From Deinococcus sp. JMULE3 (GTDB lineage Bacteria > Deinococcota > Deinococci > Deinococcales > Deinococcaceae), in the NCBI RefSeq assembly GCF_013337115.1, contig NZ_SGWE01000001.1:65001-129000 (forward strand): DNA of 64,000 nucleotides. The letters run 5' to 3'. This document shows, piece after piece, positions 8,665-17,184 of the stretch (position 1 is the stretch's first letter; the number at the start of each line of letters is the position of its first letter). Position numbers and translations under genes: made by a program. The notes beneath the pieces were generated by a model. That model saw nothing but the letters and a program-made list of their open reading frames with translations, was not told where the DNA came from and searched no databases.

Positions 8665-8688
8665 GGCCGCGCCCCTGACGGCGCGACC
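8665..8688 (+). terminator. Possible attenuator hairpin before kynU
   Basis: GGCCGCGCC (8665-8673) pairs with GGCGCGACC (8680-8688), a 9-bp stem with one mismatch and a CCTGAC loop, followed by CTCTTTCCCCT. It starts 5 bases after the stop of the Trp-containing small ORF, so ribosome position there could affect its folding. Confidence 0.45.
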
Positions 8689-8719
8689 AGCCTCTTTCCC
8701 CTGTCCCGGAGGACACCCC

Positions 8720-9940
8720 ATGACCCTGACCATTCCCGACCACCTGCTCGCCCTCGATGCCCGTGATCCCCTGGCGCACAAGCGCGGGGAGTTCCACCTG
8801 CCGCGCGGGGTGGTGTACCTCGACGGCAACAGCCTGGGCGCGCTGCCCCGCCGCGTGCCCGCGCGGCTCGCGCAGGCCGCGCAGACCGAGTGGGGCGATC
8901 AGCTCATCCGCTCGTGGACCGCCGGGGCCGACGCCGGGCAGGACTGGATGGCGCTGCCCGACCGCGTGGCGGCCAAGATCGCCCGGCTGATCGGCGCAGC
9001 GGCGCACGAGGTCGCGGTGGGCGATTCCACCAGCGTGAACACCTTCAAGGTGCTCGCCGCGGCGCTGGGCGTGGCCGGGCCGGGCCGCCGCGTGATCCTG
9101 ACCGACGCGGACAACTTCCCCACCGACCTGTACGTCGCGCAGGGCCTGAACGCGCTGCTGGGCGACACGCTGGAACTGCGCCGCGTGCCCGCCGACGACA
9201 TCGAAGCGCACCTGACCGAGGACGTCGCGGCGCTGCTGCTCACGCAGGTGGACTACCGCACCGGCCGGAAGCTGGACCTGGAGGCGATCACCGCGCAGGC
9301 CCGCGCGCAGGGCATCGTGACCGTGTGGGACCTCGCGCACTCCGCCGGGGCGTTCCCAGTCGATCTGAATGGCGCGGGGGCTGACTTCGCGGTGGGCTGC
9401 GGGTACAAGTTCCTGAACGGCGGCCCCGGCGCGCCCGCGTTCCTGTACGCCGCCGAACGGCACCACGCCGCGGCCCCGGTGGCGATCAGCGGCTGGATGG
9501 GACACGCCGACCCCTTCGAGATGGCCCGCGACTTCACCCCGGCCCCCGGCGCGCGCCGCTTCGTGGCGGGCACGCCGATGGTGCTGAGCCTCAGCGCGCT
9601 CGACGAGGCGCTCGACGTGTTCGCCGACGTGGACCTGGACGCGCTGCGCGCCAAGAGCCTGTCCCTGACCGACACGTTCATCGACCTGATGGAGCCGCTG
9701 GCCGCCCGCTTCCCGCTGACGCTGGTCACGCCCCGCGACCACGCGCGGCGCGGCTCGCAGGTCAGTTACCGCCACCCGCAGGCGCGTGAGGTCATGGCCG
9801 ACCTGACCCAGGCGGGCATCGTCGGCGACTACCGCACGCCGGACATCCTGCGGTTCGGGTTCACGCCGCTGTACCACTCGCACGCGGACGTGTGGCAGGC
9901 CGCGCGGGGCGTGCAGGCGGTGCTGGAGGCCCGCGCGTGA
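8720..9940 (+). CDS. kynU: Kynureninase
   Basis: A 406-residue PLP-dependent enzyme that cleaves L-kynurenine to anthranilate and L-alanine in the cytoplasm. Family marks include YLDGNSLGALPR near the start, STSVN in the cofactor phosphate site, the VWDLAHSAGA segment with the PLP-facing Asp, and the Schiff-base lysine K230 in GYKFLNGGPGAPAF. The length is normal. A GGAGGA Shine-Dalgarno lies at 8707-8712. It overlaps the tryptophan 2,3-dioxygenase gene by 4 bases. The kynurenine formamidase needed between the two steps is not in the window. Confidence 0.97.
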   Translation: MTLTIPDHLLALDARDPLAHKRGEFHLPRGVVYLDGNSLGALPRRVPARLAQAAQTEWGDQLIRSWTAGADAGQDWMALPDRVAAKIARLIGAAAHEVAVGDSTSVNTFKVLAAALGVAGPGRRVILTDADNFPTDLYVAQGLNALLGDTLELRRVPADDIEAHLTEDVAALLLTQVDYRTGRKLDLEAITAQARAQGIVTVWDLAHSAGAFPVDLNGAGADFAVGCGYKFLNGGPGAPAFLYAAERHHAAAPVAISGWMGHADPFEMARDFTPAPGARRFVAGTPMVLSLSALDEALDVFADVDLDALRAKSLSLTDTFIDLMEPLAARFPLTLVTPRDHARRGSQVSYRHPQAREVMADLTQAGIVGDYRTPDILRFGFTPLYHSHADVWQAARGVQAVLEARA

Positions 9941-10797
9941 CCGCGCCGCTGCCAGACCGCCCCGGCGCCCCGGACCGCGACGCGCCCGAGCAGGCGTACA
10001 CCGACTTCACCCGCAGCCTCAGCTACGGCGACTACCTGCAACTCGACGTGCTGAAAAGCGCGCACCGCCCGGTCACGGCCGCGCACGACGAGCACCTGTT
10101 CATCGCCGTGCATCACGTCTCGGAGGTCTGGCTGGACCTGATCATCCGCGAATTGCGCGCCGCGATGGACCAGCTCGCGCGCGGCATCACCGACGCGCCG
10201 CAGAAGGGCCTGTCGCGCGTCGTGCGTGCCCAGGAGCAGCTCACGAACGCCTGGGAGGTCCTCAAGACCATGACCCCCGCCGACTACCTGCAGTTCCGCG
10301 ACGCGTTCGGGCAGGCGTCGGGCTTCCAGAGCGCGTCGTACCGCATGGTGGAGTTCCTGCTCGGGAACCGGCACGCGGTGCTGCTGCGCCCGCACGAGCA
10401 CCGCCCGGACCTGATCGGGCCGCTGCGGGAGGCCATCGAGGCGCCCAGCGTGTACGACCTGACGCTGCGCCTGATGCACGCGCGCGGCCTGATCGTGCCG
10501 GACGAGGTGCTGAACCGCGACCTCACGCTGCCGCCCGTGCTGAACGAGACGGTGCTGGAACACTGGCTGACCGTCTACCGCCACCCCGAGACGTACTGGG
10601 ACCTGTACGAACTCGCCGAGAAGCTGCTGGACGTCGAGGACAACTTCCGCCGCTGGCGCTTCAACCACCTGACGACCGTGGAACGCACCATCGGCTTCAA
10701 GCGCGGCTCGGGCGGCACGAGTGGCGCCGGGTATCTGCGCCGCGCGCTGGAGACCGTGCTGTTCCCGGAACTGTGGGAAGTCCGCACCCGCCTGTGA
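9937..10797 (+). CDS. kynA: Tryptophan 2,3-dioxygenase
   Basis: A 286-residue haem enzyme that opens the indole ring of L-tryptophan to give N-formylkynurenine. The family motifs SYGDYLQLD, HDEHLFIAVHHVSEVW, SYRMVEFLLGNR and RRWRFNHLTTVERTIG (with the probable haem His) are present, as is the glycine-rich GSGGTSGAGYL near the C-terminus. The start is taken as the GTG overlapping the kynU stop (GTGA), giving a length normal for bacterial enzymes; an upstream in-frame start would add only a low-complexity tail. The order kynU-kynA implies co-regulation. Confidence 0.96.
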   Translation: MTAPLPDRPGAPDRDAPEQAYTDFTRSLSYGDYLQLDVLKSAHRPVTAAHDEHLFIAVHHVSEVWLDLIIRELRAAMDQLARGITDAPQKGLSRVVRAQEQLTNAWEVLKTMTPADYLQFRDAFGQASGFQSASYRMVEFLLGNRHAVLLRPHEHRPDLIGPLREAIEAPSVYDLTLRLMHARGLIVPDEVLNRDLTLPPVLNETVLEHWLTVYRHPETYWDLYELAEKLLDVEDNFRRWRFNHLTTVERTIGFKRGSGGTSGAGYLRRALETVLFPELWEVRTRL

Positions 10798-10839
10798 GAC
10801 GGCCTCCGGTTGAAAGGTTTGCAAAAACGTTCAACCCGA

Positions 10840-10925
10840 GCAGGAGCGAAACGGGTTCCGGGCGTGGAGTTGGCACCCCGGTGTGGTTCCGGGGTGTGAA
10901 CGCAACAGACGGAATCCGTATGACG
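10840..10925. repeat. Hairpin and probable dispersed repeat after kynA
   Basis: CACCCCGG (10874-10881) pairs exactly with CCGGGGTG (10889-10896) around a 7-base loop and could end the kyn transcript, although no U-run follows. The block AACAGACGGAATCC at 10905-10918 recurs nearly unchanged at 16196-16209 (AAACAGACGGAATCC). GCAGGAGCGAAACG at 10844-10857 is complementary to CGTTTCGCTCCTG at 16367-16379. The shared words suggest copies of a small intergenic repeat family. Confidence 0.35.
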
Positions 10926-10947
10926 CGAATCCCGGTGAGGGCCTAGC

Positions 10948-11754
10948 GTGCCGCTGCTGGCCGCGCTGGCCTTTCTGGGCCTGAGCCTGCTGCTGGGCAC
11001 CACGCTCGCCCGCGCCGCGCTGGACGTCCCGGTGCGGCTGCGCCTCCCGGCGCTGGGGCTGGCGCTGCTGGCGCTGGGCTGGGCGGGACAGGTGGCCGTG
11101 ACGCTGGGTGCGCTGGGCCTGGGCTGGGCGGACGCTCCCGCGTTCCTGACCGACACGCTCACGGGTCGCGCGGTGCTGACCGGGCTGCTGGGGGGAACGC
11201 TGCTGCTCGCGGCGCGGGTGGCGGGCGCGCCTGCCGCGCTGCTGCTGCCGGGCGCGCTGCTGCTCGTGTGGGGCGCGTCCGGTGTCGGGCACGGCGCGGG
11301 GCACGCCCTGTGGGTGCGGGGGCTGCACGCCGCGCACCTGACCGCCATGAGCACCTGGGTGGGGGGCGTGCTGGCCCTGACGGTCGCGCAGCCCCTCGCG
11401 GCGCGGGCCGCGGCGCGCTTCACGCCACTGGCGACCGCGAGCGTGGCGGTCCTGGCCGTGACGGGCCTGCTGCTGGGTGCGGAGCACCTGCCCACCCTGG
11501 CCGAGTGGACCGGCACCCGCTACGGGCAGACGCTGCTGCTCAAGCTCGTACTGGTCGCGCTGGCACTGGGCGCGGCGGCACTGGTCCGGCGGGCGTTCGC
11601 CGGACGGGACCGCCGGGTGCGGACGCTGCTGGCGCGCGAGGCGCTGCTGCTGCTGGCCGTGCTGGGCGTCACGGGCGTGCTGAGCACCACCGACCCGCAC
11701 GAACACCCGCCGCAGGCGACGCTCAGGGTTGCGCCTGACCGTAGTTCAGGCTGA
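10948..11754 (+). CDS. CopD-family membrane protein
   Basis: A 268-residue inner-membrane protein with about eight hydrophobic helices. The segment GLHAAHLTAMSTWVGGVLAL matches the copper-resistance D domain, in which membrane His residues are thought to handle copper. Later segments (LLLKLVLVALAL, REALLLLAVLGVTGVLSTT) also fit this family. It starts at GTG with a GTGAGG Shine-Dalgarno 7 bases upstream. There is no CopC gene adjacent; the next gene is convergent and overlaps its tail by 32 bases. A role in copper uptake or resistance follows from the family and is not shown here. Confidence 0.8.
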   Translation: MPLLAALAFLGLSLLLGTTLARAALDVPVRLRLPALGLALLALGWAGQVAVTLGALGLGWADAPAFLTDTLTGRAVLTGLLGGTLLLAARVAGAPAALLLPGALLLVWGASGVGHGAGHALWVRGLHAAHLTAMSTWVGGVLALTVAQPLAARAAARFTPLATASVAVLAVTGLLLGAEHLPTLAEWTGTRYGQTLLLKLVLVALALGAAALVRRAFAGRDRRVRTLLAREALLLLAVLGVTGVLSTTDPHEHPPQATLRVAPDRSSG

Positions 11755-12271
11755 GGTCCAGCGTCTGCCGGGCGTTCAACGTCACGGTCTGTGGGGTGGG
11801 GGCGCGCCAGGGCAGGGCGTCCACGCCGGTCACGGTGTACGTGCCGGGTTCCAGCGTGACGCTGCGGCCCGCGGACGTGACGCCCGTCAGCGTCTGATCG
11901 AAGCCTGCGCCCTGCACGCGCACGTCCGCGCTGGCCGGTCCAGTCACGAACACGGTCAGGACCGCGCGGGTCGCCTGCCCGGCCGGCTGGTACGTGAAGG
12001 TCACCTCACCGCCCCCGGTCACGCCCAGCTGACGCGCGCCGGGCGTGTCCCAGCCGTCCACTGGTTGCGGCGTGAGGGTGTACGTGCCGGGATCGACCGT
12101 GAGCGTCTCGCTGCCGCGCACGCTCACGGTGCGGACCGTGCCGCCGTTCTCGACGCGGACGCTGGCCTGCGCGGGACCCTCGACACGCAGGGTGAGGGGC
12201 ACGCCCTTCAGACCGGCGCAGGCACTCAGGGCGAAGGACAGGGACAGGGCCGCGAGGAGCAGGGGGCGCAT
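11723..12271 (-). CDS. Lipoprotein with two PEGA-like repeats
   Basis: A 182-residue predicted lipoprotein. The signal (MRPLLLAALSLSFALSACAG) ends in the lipobox LSAC. The mature region has Ig/PEGA-like repeats; the phrase LDPGTYT-like occurs twice (VDPGTYTLTPQ and LEPGTYTVTGV). Such repeats serve as surface or cell-wall-binding modules. The ATG at 12271 is chosen over an upstream in-frame start because a TACGCT box lies 6 bases before it. It is convergent with, and slightly overlaps, the CopD-like gene. The partner is unknown. Confidence 0.8.
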   Translation of the reverse strand: MRPLLLAALSLSFALSACAGLKGVPLTLRVEGPAQASVRVENGGTVRTVSVRGSETLTVDPGTYTLTPQPVDGWDTPGARQLGVTGGGEVTFTYQPAGQATRAVLTVFVTGPASADVRVQGAGFDQTLTGVTSAGRSVTLEPGTYTVTGVDALPWRAPTPQTVTLNARQTLDLSLNYGQAQP

Positions 12272-12277
12272 GCCCGC

Positions 12278-12283
12278 AGCGTA
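12278..12283 (-). promoter_or_regulatory. -10 box of a leaderless lipoprotein mRNA
   Basis: TACGCT (minus strand) lies 6 bases before the ATG at 12271, matching the leaderless spacing seen at other genes in the window. Confidence 0.45.
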
Positions 12284-12338
12284 CCCCACGCCCGCCCCGC
12301 GCGGAACGGTGTCCAGAGAGGTGCTCGGGACTCGGCGA

Positions 12339-13274
12339 TCAGGGGGTGGCGATCAGGGCGCGTCCGTCACCGCTCAGGGTCACCTGCCCGGCGTGTGCCG
12401 GGACGAGCACCGTCCCGAAGGCCGGGACCTCCAGCCTCTCCCCCGCCGCCGCCAGCGTCAGGGTGCCCTCGACCACCGTCACGAGCCCGAAGGACGTCAG
12501 GGGAACCGCATCGCCGCCGCGCGCGCCCACCAGCGTGAATTCCGGGCAGCGCACCAGTTCGCCCACGCCGCCCGTCTCGGCGGCGGCCTTCCAGTCGCCA
12601 CGCAGGTCGGCGCGGGTGACCGCCACGGACTCCTCGAGGTGCAGCGCGCGCCCCGCACTGGCGGGCCGGTCCCAGTCGAACACGCGGTAAGTGGTGTCGC
12701 TGGCCTGCTGCACCTCGTACAGCAGCAGCCCCGGCCCGAGCGCGTGCAGCGTCCCGGCCGGAATGAACAGCGTGTCGCCCACCTCGGGCGCCGCGCGTTC
12801 ACTCACATCGAGAATGCCGCCGTGCCGGATGGCGTCCGCCAGCGCGTCGGGGGTGGTGCCGGGCGTGACGCCCGCCAGGAGTTCCGCGCCGGGTTCGACG
12901 TTCAGGAAGTGCCACGCCTCGGTCTTGCCCCGCTCTCCGGGGCCGACCATGACCTGCGCCTGCGCGTCGTTCGGGTGCACCTGCACGCTGAGCCAGTCGC
13001 GGCAGTCGAGGAGTTTGATCAGCAGCGGGAACCCCGCCCGGGGGTCAAGGTCCGGGCCGAGCAGGTCGCGGGGGTGGGCGCGCATGAGCTCATCCACCGT
13101 CTGCCCGGCCAGCGGTCCCGCCGCGACGACGCTGTGCCCGTCGGCGATCCAGGCCTCCCCGACCGGGGTGCCGCCGATCGGCGGGGCGAGGCGGTCCCCA
13201 CCCCACACGCGGGCGTGAAAGCGGGGCGTCAGGAGCAACAGCGCGGGCAGTGGGGCGGGCAGATTCACGGTCAT
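12339..13274 (-). CDS. manA: Class I mannose-6-phosphate isomerase
   Basis: A 311-residue zinc enzyme of the short, Bacillus-like type that interconverts mannose 6-phosphate and fructose 6-phosphate. The zinc and active-site motifs QVHPND, KTEAWHFL and PAGTLHALGPG are present, together with the N-terminal LTPRFHARVWGG. The ATG overlaps the stop of the PAS-GGDEF-EAL gene (ATGA) and is preceded by GAGGAG, so it is translated from the same mRNA. Sugar nucleotides for exopolysaccharide are a common target of c-di-GMP control, which may explain the pairing. Confidence 0.95.
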   Translation of the reverse strand: MTVNLPAPLPALLLLTPRFHARVWGGDRLAPPIGGTPVGEAWIADGHSVVAAGPLAGQTVDELMRAHPRDLLGPDLDPRAGFPLLIKLLDCRDWLSVQVHPNDAQAQVMVGPGERGKTEAWHFLNVEPGAELLAGVTPGTTPDALADAIRHGGILDVSERAAPEVGDTLFIPAGTLHALGPGLLLYEVQQASDTTYRVFDWDRPASAGRALHLEESVAVTRADLRGDWKAAAETGGVGELVRCPEFTLVGARGGDAVPLTSFGLVTVVEGTLTLAAAGERLEVPAFGTVLVPAHAGQVTLSGDGRALIATP

Positions 13275-16120
13275 GGGATCTCCTCGGTGGACAGGTCCGG
13301 CTGAGCCGGCAGGGCAGGCGGCGTCCAGGCGCGCCACCAGCCGGGCAGGGCGTCGGGCGGCAGGGGCCGCGCGAACAGGTACCCCTGCATGTGCGCGCAG
13401 CCTAATTCCTGCAGGCGCGCGGCCTGCAGCGGCGTCTCGACGCCCTCGGCGATCACGGCGAGGTTCAGCGCGCCGCTGAGCGTCAGGATGGCCCGCACGA
13501 TCGACGGGTCGGGTTCCGGGCCGTCCAGGTCACGCACGAACGACTGGTCGATCTTCAGGCCCGACACCGGCAGCCGCTTGAGGTAACTGAGGCTCGCGAA
13601 ACCCGTCCCGAAATCGTCGATGCTGGCCGTGACGCCCAGGTCGCCCAGGACGTTCAGGACCCGCTGGGCGAGCGGGACGTCCTGCAGCAGCATGCCCTCG
13701 GTGAGTTCCAGTTCCAGCCGCAGCGGGTTCAGGCCGGTCTCCCGCAGCGTCCAGGCGACGACCTGCGTGAAGTTCGGGTCGCTGAACTGCGCCGGGGAGA
13801 CGTTCACGGATACGTTCAGCGGCCCGAGGTCCGCCGTCCAGGCCTGCACCTGCGCGCAGGCCTCGCGCAGCGCCCACGCGCCGATCGGGACGATCAGGCC
13901 GGTCTCCTCGGCCAGCGGAATGAAACTCAGCGGGGGGCGCATCGACCCGTCCGGCTGCGGCCAGCGCAGCAGCGCCTCCACGCCGGTGACGCGGCCCGAG
14001 GACAGGTCCACCTTCGGCTGGTAGTGCAGCCGGAACTGCGCGTGGTCCAGCGCGGCGCGCAGGTCACTGACGAGCTGCTGGCGGGCCAGCAGGCCCGCGC
14101 GGACCTCGCCGGAGAAGAAGTGGTAGCGGTTACGCCCGTCGCGTTTGGCGCGGTACATGGCGGCGTCCGCGTGGCGCATCAGGTCCTCGACGGTCGTGCC
14201 GTCCTCCGGGTACAGGGCCAGTCCGGCACTGAAGGTCACGTTCAGGACCTGTCCCTCGACCGTGAAGGGTCCCTGCATCCCCGCGAGAATCTTCGCCGCG
14301 ACCTGCTGCGCGTCCTGCGCCGAACGCAGGTCTGTGAGCAGCAGCACGAACTCGTCCCCGCCCAGGCGACTGACGGTGTCCGCCGCGCGCAGCAGGCCGC
14401 GCAGCCGCCCCGCCACCTGCCGCAGCAGTTCGTCCCCGGTGGAATGCCCCAGCGTGTCGTTGATGTCCTTGAAGTGATCGAGGTCCAGGAACATCAGCGC
14501 GAACCCCGACTCCTGCCGCTGGTAGTACGCCGTCGCCTGCCGCACCCGGTCGAGCAGCAGCACCCGGTTGGGCAGGTCCGTCAGCGCGTCATGCTGCGCG
14601 AGGTGACTCATCTGACGGGTCAGGGCGCGGCTCTCGGTGACGTCCCGCACGACCATCACCGCGCCCGTCACGCGGCCGTCCGCGCCGCGCAGCGGCGAGA
14701 CGGTCACCGCCACCTCCCGCGGGCCGCCGGGCAGGTCCAGCAGGGCCGCGCGGTCCGCCGGGGTGCGCTGCACCTCACCGGACTGCAGCGCCCGCGTCAC
14801 GAGGCGCTGACCGTCCGCGTCCGGCAGGTCCAGCAGTCCCAGCGCGCCGCCCAGCAGGTCCCCGAAGGTGTCCAGGGCGGCCGTGTTCTGGAAGGTCACG
14901 CGCCCCGCCGGGTCCACGCGCAGCACCGCGTCGGTGATGCCGTCCAGCGTCACCCGGTAGGCTTCCTGCGCGTCCAGCAGCGCCAGTTCCGCTGCGCGGC
15001 GCGCGGTGATGTCGGTGCCCAGCGCGTAGAAGCCCTGCACCTGCCCCTCGCGGACGTCCGGAATGTACGTGGCCTGCATGTACCGCGCGCCGTCGGGCGT
15101 GAGGATGTCCCGCTCGAACACGCTGCCGCGCCCGGCGAGCGCCGCCTGGATCGCGTCGGCGTTCTGCGCGTACAGCTCCTCGCCCAGCAGGTCACGCATG
15201 GTCATGCGGCCGATCTGCTCGGGCGTGCGCCCGAACACCTTCCGGTACGCGGCGTTGCTGAAGCGGTTGCGTTCCTCCCGGTCCCAGTACCCGATGGTGG
15301 CCGGCAGGTTGTCCAGGATCGCCTGCAGGTCCGCGCGGGTCTGTTGCAGCTCCAGGCGGGCCTGCACGCGCTCGGTGACGTCCAGTTGCGTGCCGGTCAC
15401 GCGGGTGGGCTGACCGGCCCCGTCCCGCTCGGCGACGCTGCCGCGCAGCTGAATCCAGCGCCAGCTGCCGTCCGGCACGCGGATGCGGTACTCGGTCTCG
15501 TAGTAGGGCGTGCGCTGCTCGGCGTGCTGCAGGTACGCGCCGACCAGGCCGGGCAGGTCGTCCGGGTGGATCAGGGCGACCCAGGCGTCCTGATCGCCGT
15601 TCACCTGCGCCGGATCGAAACCCAGTCGGGACAGCCACGCGTCCGACAGGTTCACGCGCCCCTCGGACACCCGCCAGTCCCAGATGCTCTCGTGACTGCC
15701 GTCCAGGGCCAGCTGCAACTGACCCTGCAGCGCCAGCAGCTGCTCGCGCTGCTCCCGCTGCACGCTGCGGTCCTGCACCTGCGCCGCGAACAGCAGCGGC
15801 TCGCCCCCCTCGTCCCGGATGAGTGCCACGTTCAGCTGCGCCCAGATGACGTGACCGTCCCGATGAACGTAACGCTTGCTCAGCTCGAACGACGTGATCT
15901 CCCCGGTCAGCAGTTGCCGCTGCAGGTCCACGTTTGGCTGCAGGTCGTCCGGGTGCGTGACCATCTGGAATCCCGCCCCCAGGAGTTCCTCGGGCCGGTA
16001 GCCGAGCAGGTCGCACAGGCTGCGGTTCACGCGCACGAACCGCCCGTCGGTGGACGTCAGCGCCATGCCGATCGCGGCGTGCTCGAACGTCGCCTCGAAC
16101 AGTTGCGTGTCGGTCGTCAC
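13271..16120 (-). CDS. PAS-PAS-PAS-PAS-GGDEF-EAL c-di-GMP enzyme
   Basis: A 949-residue cytoplasmic protein with no membrane helix. Four PAS domains lie at about 1-125, 126-255, 260-375 and 385-500, the first three with PAC-like ends. The GGDEF domain has an intact GGDEF motif at 586-590 and an RAAD inhibitory site five residues before it. The EAL domain has EALLRW at 715, NVSPAQF, DDFGTGFASL and IAEGVET, so all metal-binding motifs look complete. Both making and breaking c-di-GMP are possible, controlled by PAS ligands. It precedes manA with a 4-base overlap. Confidence 0.95.
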   Translation of the reverse strand: MTTDTQLFEATFEHAAIGMALTSTDGRFVRVNRSLCDLLGYRPEELLGAGFQMVTHPDDLQPNVDLQRQLLTGEITSFELSKRYVHRDGHVIWAQLNVALIRDEGGEPLLFAAQVQDRSVQREQREQLLALQGQLQLALDGSHESIWDWRVSEGRVNLSDAWLSRLGFDPAQVNGDQDAWVALIHPDDLPGLVGAYLQHAEQRTPYYETEYRIRVPDGSWRWIQLRGSVAERDGAGQPTRVTGTQLDVTERVQARLELQQTRADLQAILDNLPATIGYWDREERNRFSNAAYRKVFGRTPEQIGRMTMRDLLGEELYAQNADAIQAALAGRGSVFERDILTPDGARYMQATYIPDVREGQVQGFYALGTDITARRAAELALLDAQEAYRVTLDGITDAVLRVDPAGRVTFQNTAALDTFGDLLGGALGLLDLPDADGQRLVTRALQSGEVQRTPADRAALLDLPGGPREVAVTVSPLRGADGRVTGAVMVVRDVTESRALTRQMSHLAQHDALTDLPNRVLLLDRVRQATAYYQRQESGFALMFLDLDHFKDINDTLGHSTGDELLRQVAGRLRGLLRAADTVSRLGGDEFVLLLTDLRSAQDAQQVAAKILAGMQGPFTVEGQVLNVTFSAGLALYPEDGTTVEDLMRHADAAMYRAKRDGRNRYHFFSGEVRAGLLARQQLVSDLRAALDHAQFRLHYQPKVDLSSGRVTGVEALLRWPQPDGSMRPPLSFIPLAEETGLIVPIGAWALREACAQVQAWTADLGPLNVSVNVSPAQFSDPNFTQVVAWTLRETGLNPLRLELELTEGMLLQDVPLAQRVLNVLGDLGVTASIDDFGTGFASLSYLKRLPVSGLKIDQSFVRDLDGPEPDPSIVRAILTLSGALNLAVIAEGVETPLQAARLQELGCAHMQGYLFARPLPPDALPGWWRAWTPPALPAQPDLSTEEIP

Positions 16121-16453
16121 GAAGGCCCCGACTCGACGATCTGGCCGCTCGGTCCGGGCCTCAGGGGCAACGCCCGGTGTTCACCGTGCATCACAGAAAC
16201 AGACGGAATCCAGCTCACACCCGCTTCACCTCCCCGGTCGGTCACGCGGCCCGGAGCGTCCCCCCGGTCACCGCATCTTACGGTGCCAGCGAGCCGCACG
16301 GCACGCCAAAATCGGCACGCCGGGGGGGATACCCCTCCACGTGCCCCGCCGGGGTTCATACGGGCTGCGTTTCGCTCCTGCTCGCGCTGCGAAGCAGCTC
16401 TGCGAGTCTGCTCGGATTGAGCGGCTGTGTCCGCCATTCAGGCGGAGTCCGGA
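16121..16453. other. Gene-free region with repeat-like words
   Basis: No gene is convincing. The segment holds AAACAGACGGAATCC (16195-16209), which recurs near 10905. It also holds a small palindrome GCTGC-GAA-GCAGC (16386-16398) followed by CTCTGCGAGTC, similar to GCGCAGCTCTCCGAGTC near 22426-22442. TAAGAT read on the minus strand near 16273-16278 might be part of the promoter of the PAS-GGDEF-EAL gene. Confidence 0.4.
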
Positions 16454-16765
16454 TCAGAGGCCGAACACGGCGCGCTGCTGCGGGTGGATCAGGTCGTTGT
16501 ACTCCGGGTGGCGGCGGATGTACGCCGCGATGAACGGGCACATCGGCAGCACCAGTTTTCCCTGCTCACGGATATCGTCCAGCGCGGCGCGGGCGAGCTG
16601 ACTGCCGAGCCCCTCGCCCTCGTGGCCTTCCTCGACCTCGGTGTGGGGGAGCATCACGGCGTTCCCGACCGGGCGGAACTCCGCGAAGCCCAGCACGCGG
16701 TCCCCGTCAGTCAGTTCGTAGCGTTGCGTGTCGTCGTTGCGGCGCACCTGTGTCATGCCCGTCAT
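16454..16765 (-). CDS. Small GNAT-type N-acetyltransferase
   Basis: A 103-residue protein of the short GNAT family (NATD1/YjdJ-like). The acetyl-CoA loop HEGEGLGSQLARAALDDIR and the C-terminal segment LPMCPFIAAYIRRHPEY are characteristic, the latter holding the conserved Cys and Tyr. Substrates of this family are mostly unknown. Two in-frame ATGs three codons apart could serve as start; the shorter form begins MTQVRR. It stands alone on its strand and faces the divergent CsoR-family gene. Confidence 0.9.
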   Translation of the reverse strand: MTGMTQVRRNDDTQRYELTDGDRVLGFAEFRPVGNAVMLPHTEVEEGHEGEGLGSQLARAALDDIREQGKLVLPMCPFIAAYIRRHPEYNDLIHPQQRAVFGL

Positions 16766-16873
16766 GGTGCACGTCCGCGCGGGCCGGGCGCCTTGACCGG
16801 ACCTTCACGCGCGCCGGGGCTGGGCAGGCGACGCAGGGCAGGACCGGGCTCATCAGGGCATACGCCGGGGCGG

Positions 16874-16879
16874 TATGCT
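16874..16879 (+). promoter_or_regulatory. -10 box for the CsoR-family gene
   Basis: TATGCT lies 11 bases before the ATG at 16891, so the mRNA would have a leader of only a few bases. Confidence 0.4.
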
Positions 16880-16890
16880 GGGCGCACGAG

Positions 16891-17163
16891 ATGAGCGACG
16901 TCCCCCCTGCCCTGACCGACACCGACACCCGCGTCCTGCTGCGCCTGCGCCGCATCGAGGGTCAGGTGCGCGGCCTGCAGCGCATGATCGAGGAGGGCCG
17001 CGACTGCCACGACATCCTGACGCAACTGTCCGGCGTGCGCAGCGCCCTCGACGCCGCCGGGGAGCAGATCCTCGAGCAGTACGCCTCCGGCTGCCGCGCC
17101 CGCCCCGGCGAGGAGATCACCCCGCAGGACGTCGTGCGGGCCGTGAAACTCCTGCGCCGCTGA
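16891..17163 (+). CDS. CsoR/RcnR-family metal- or sulfur-sensing repressor
   Basis: A 90-residue all-helical repressor of the DUF156 family. The DNA-binding face RLRRIEGQVRGLQRMIEE is well conserved. In copper sensors the ligands are Cys-His-Cys. Here the first Cys (GRDCHDIL) and last Cys (YASGC) are present, but the position of the central His, four residues before the last Cys, is Tyr. That argues against a classical Cu(I) site and towards another ligand, for example a persulfide sensor of the CstR type. No transporter or sulfur-transferase gene is adjacent. It runs convergent to the PIG-L gene 21 bases away. Confidence 0.9.
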   Translation: MSDVPPALTDTDTRVLLRLRRIEGQVRGLQRMIEEGRDCHDILTQLSGVRSALDAAGEQILEQYASGCRARPGEEITPQDVVRAVKLLRR

Positions 17164-17184
17164 CCACACACCCACCCGCGCCAC

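Noticed and set aside
14024..16420. A 798-residue plus-strand frame opposite the PAS-GGDEF-EAL gene
   Set aside because: The opposite strand encodes clear PAS, GGDEF and EAL motifs; this frame is an artefact of codon bias.
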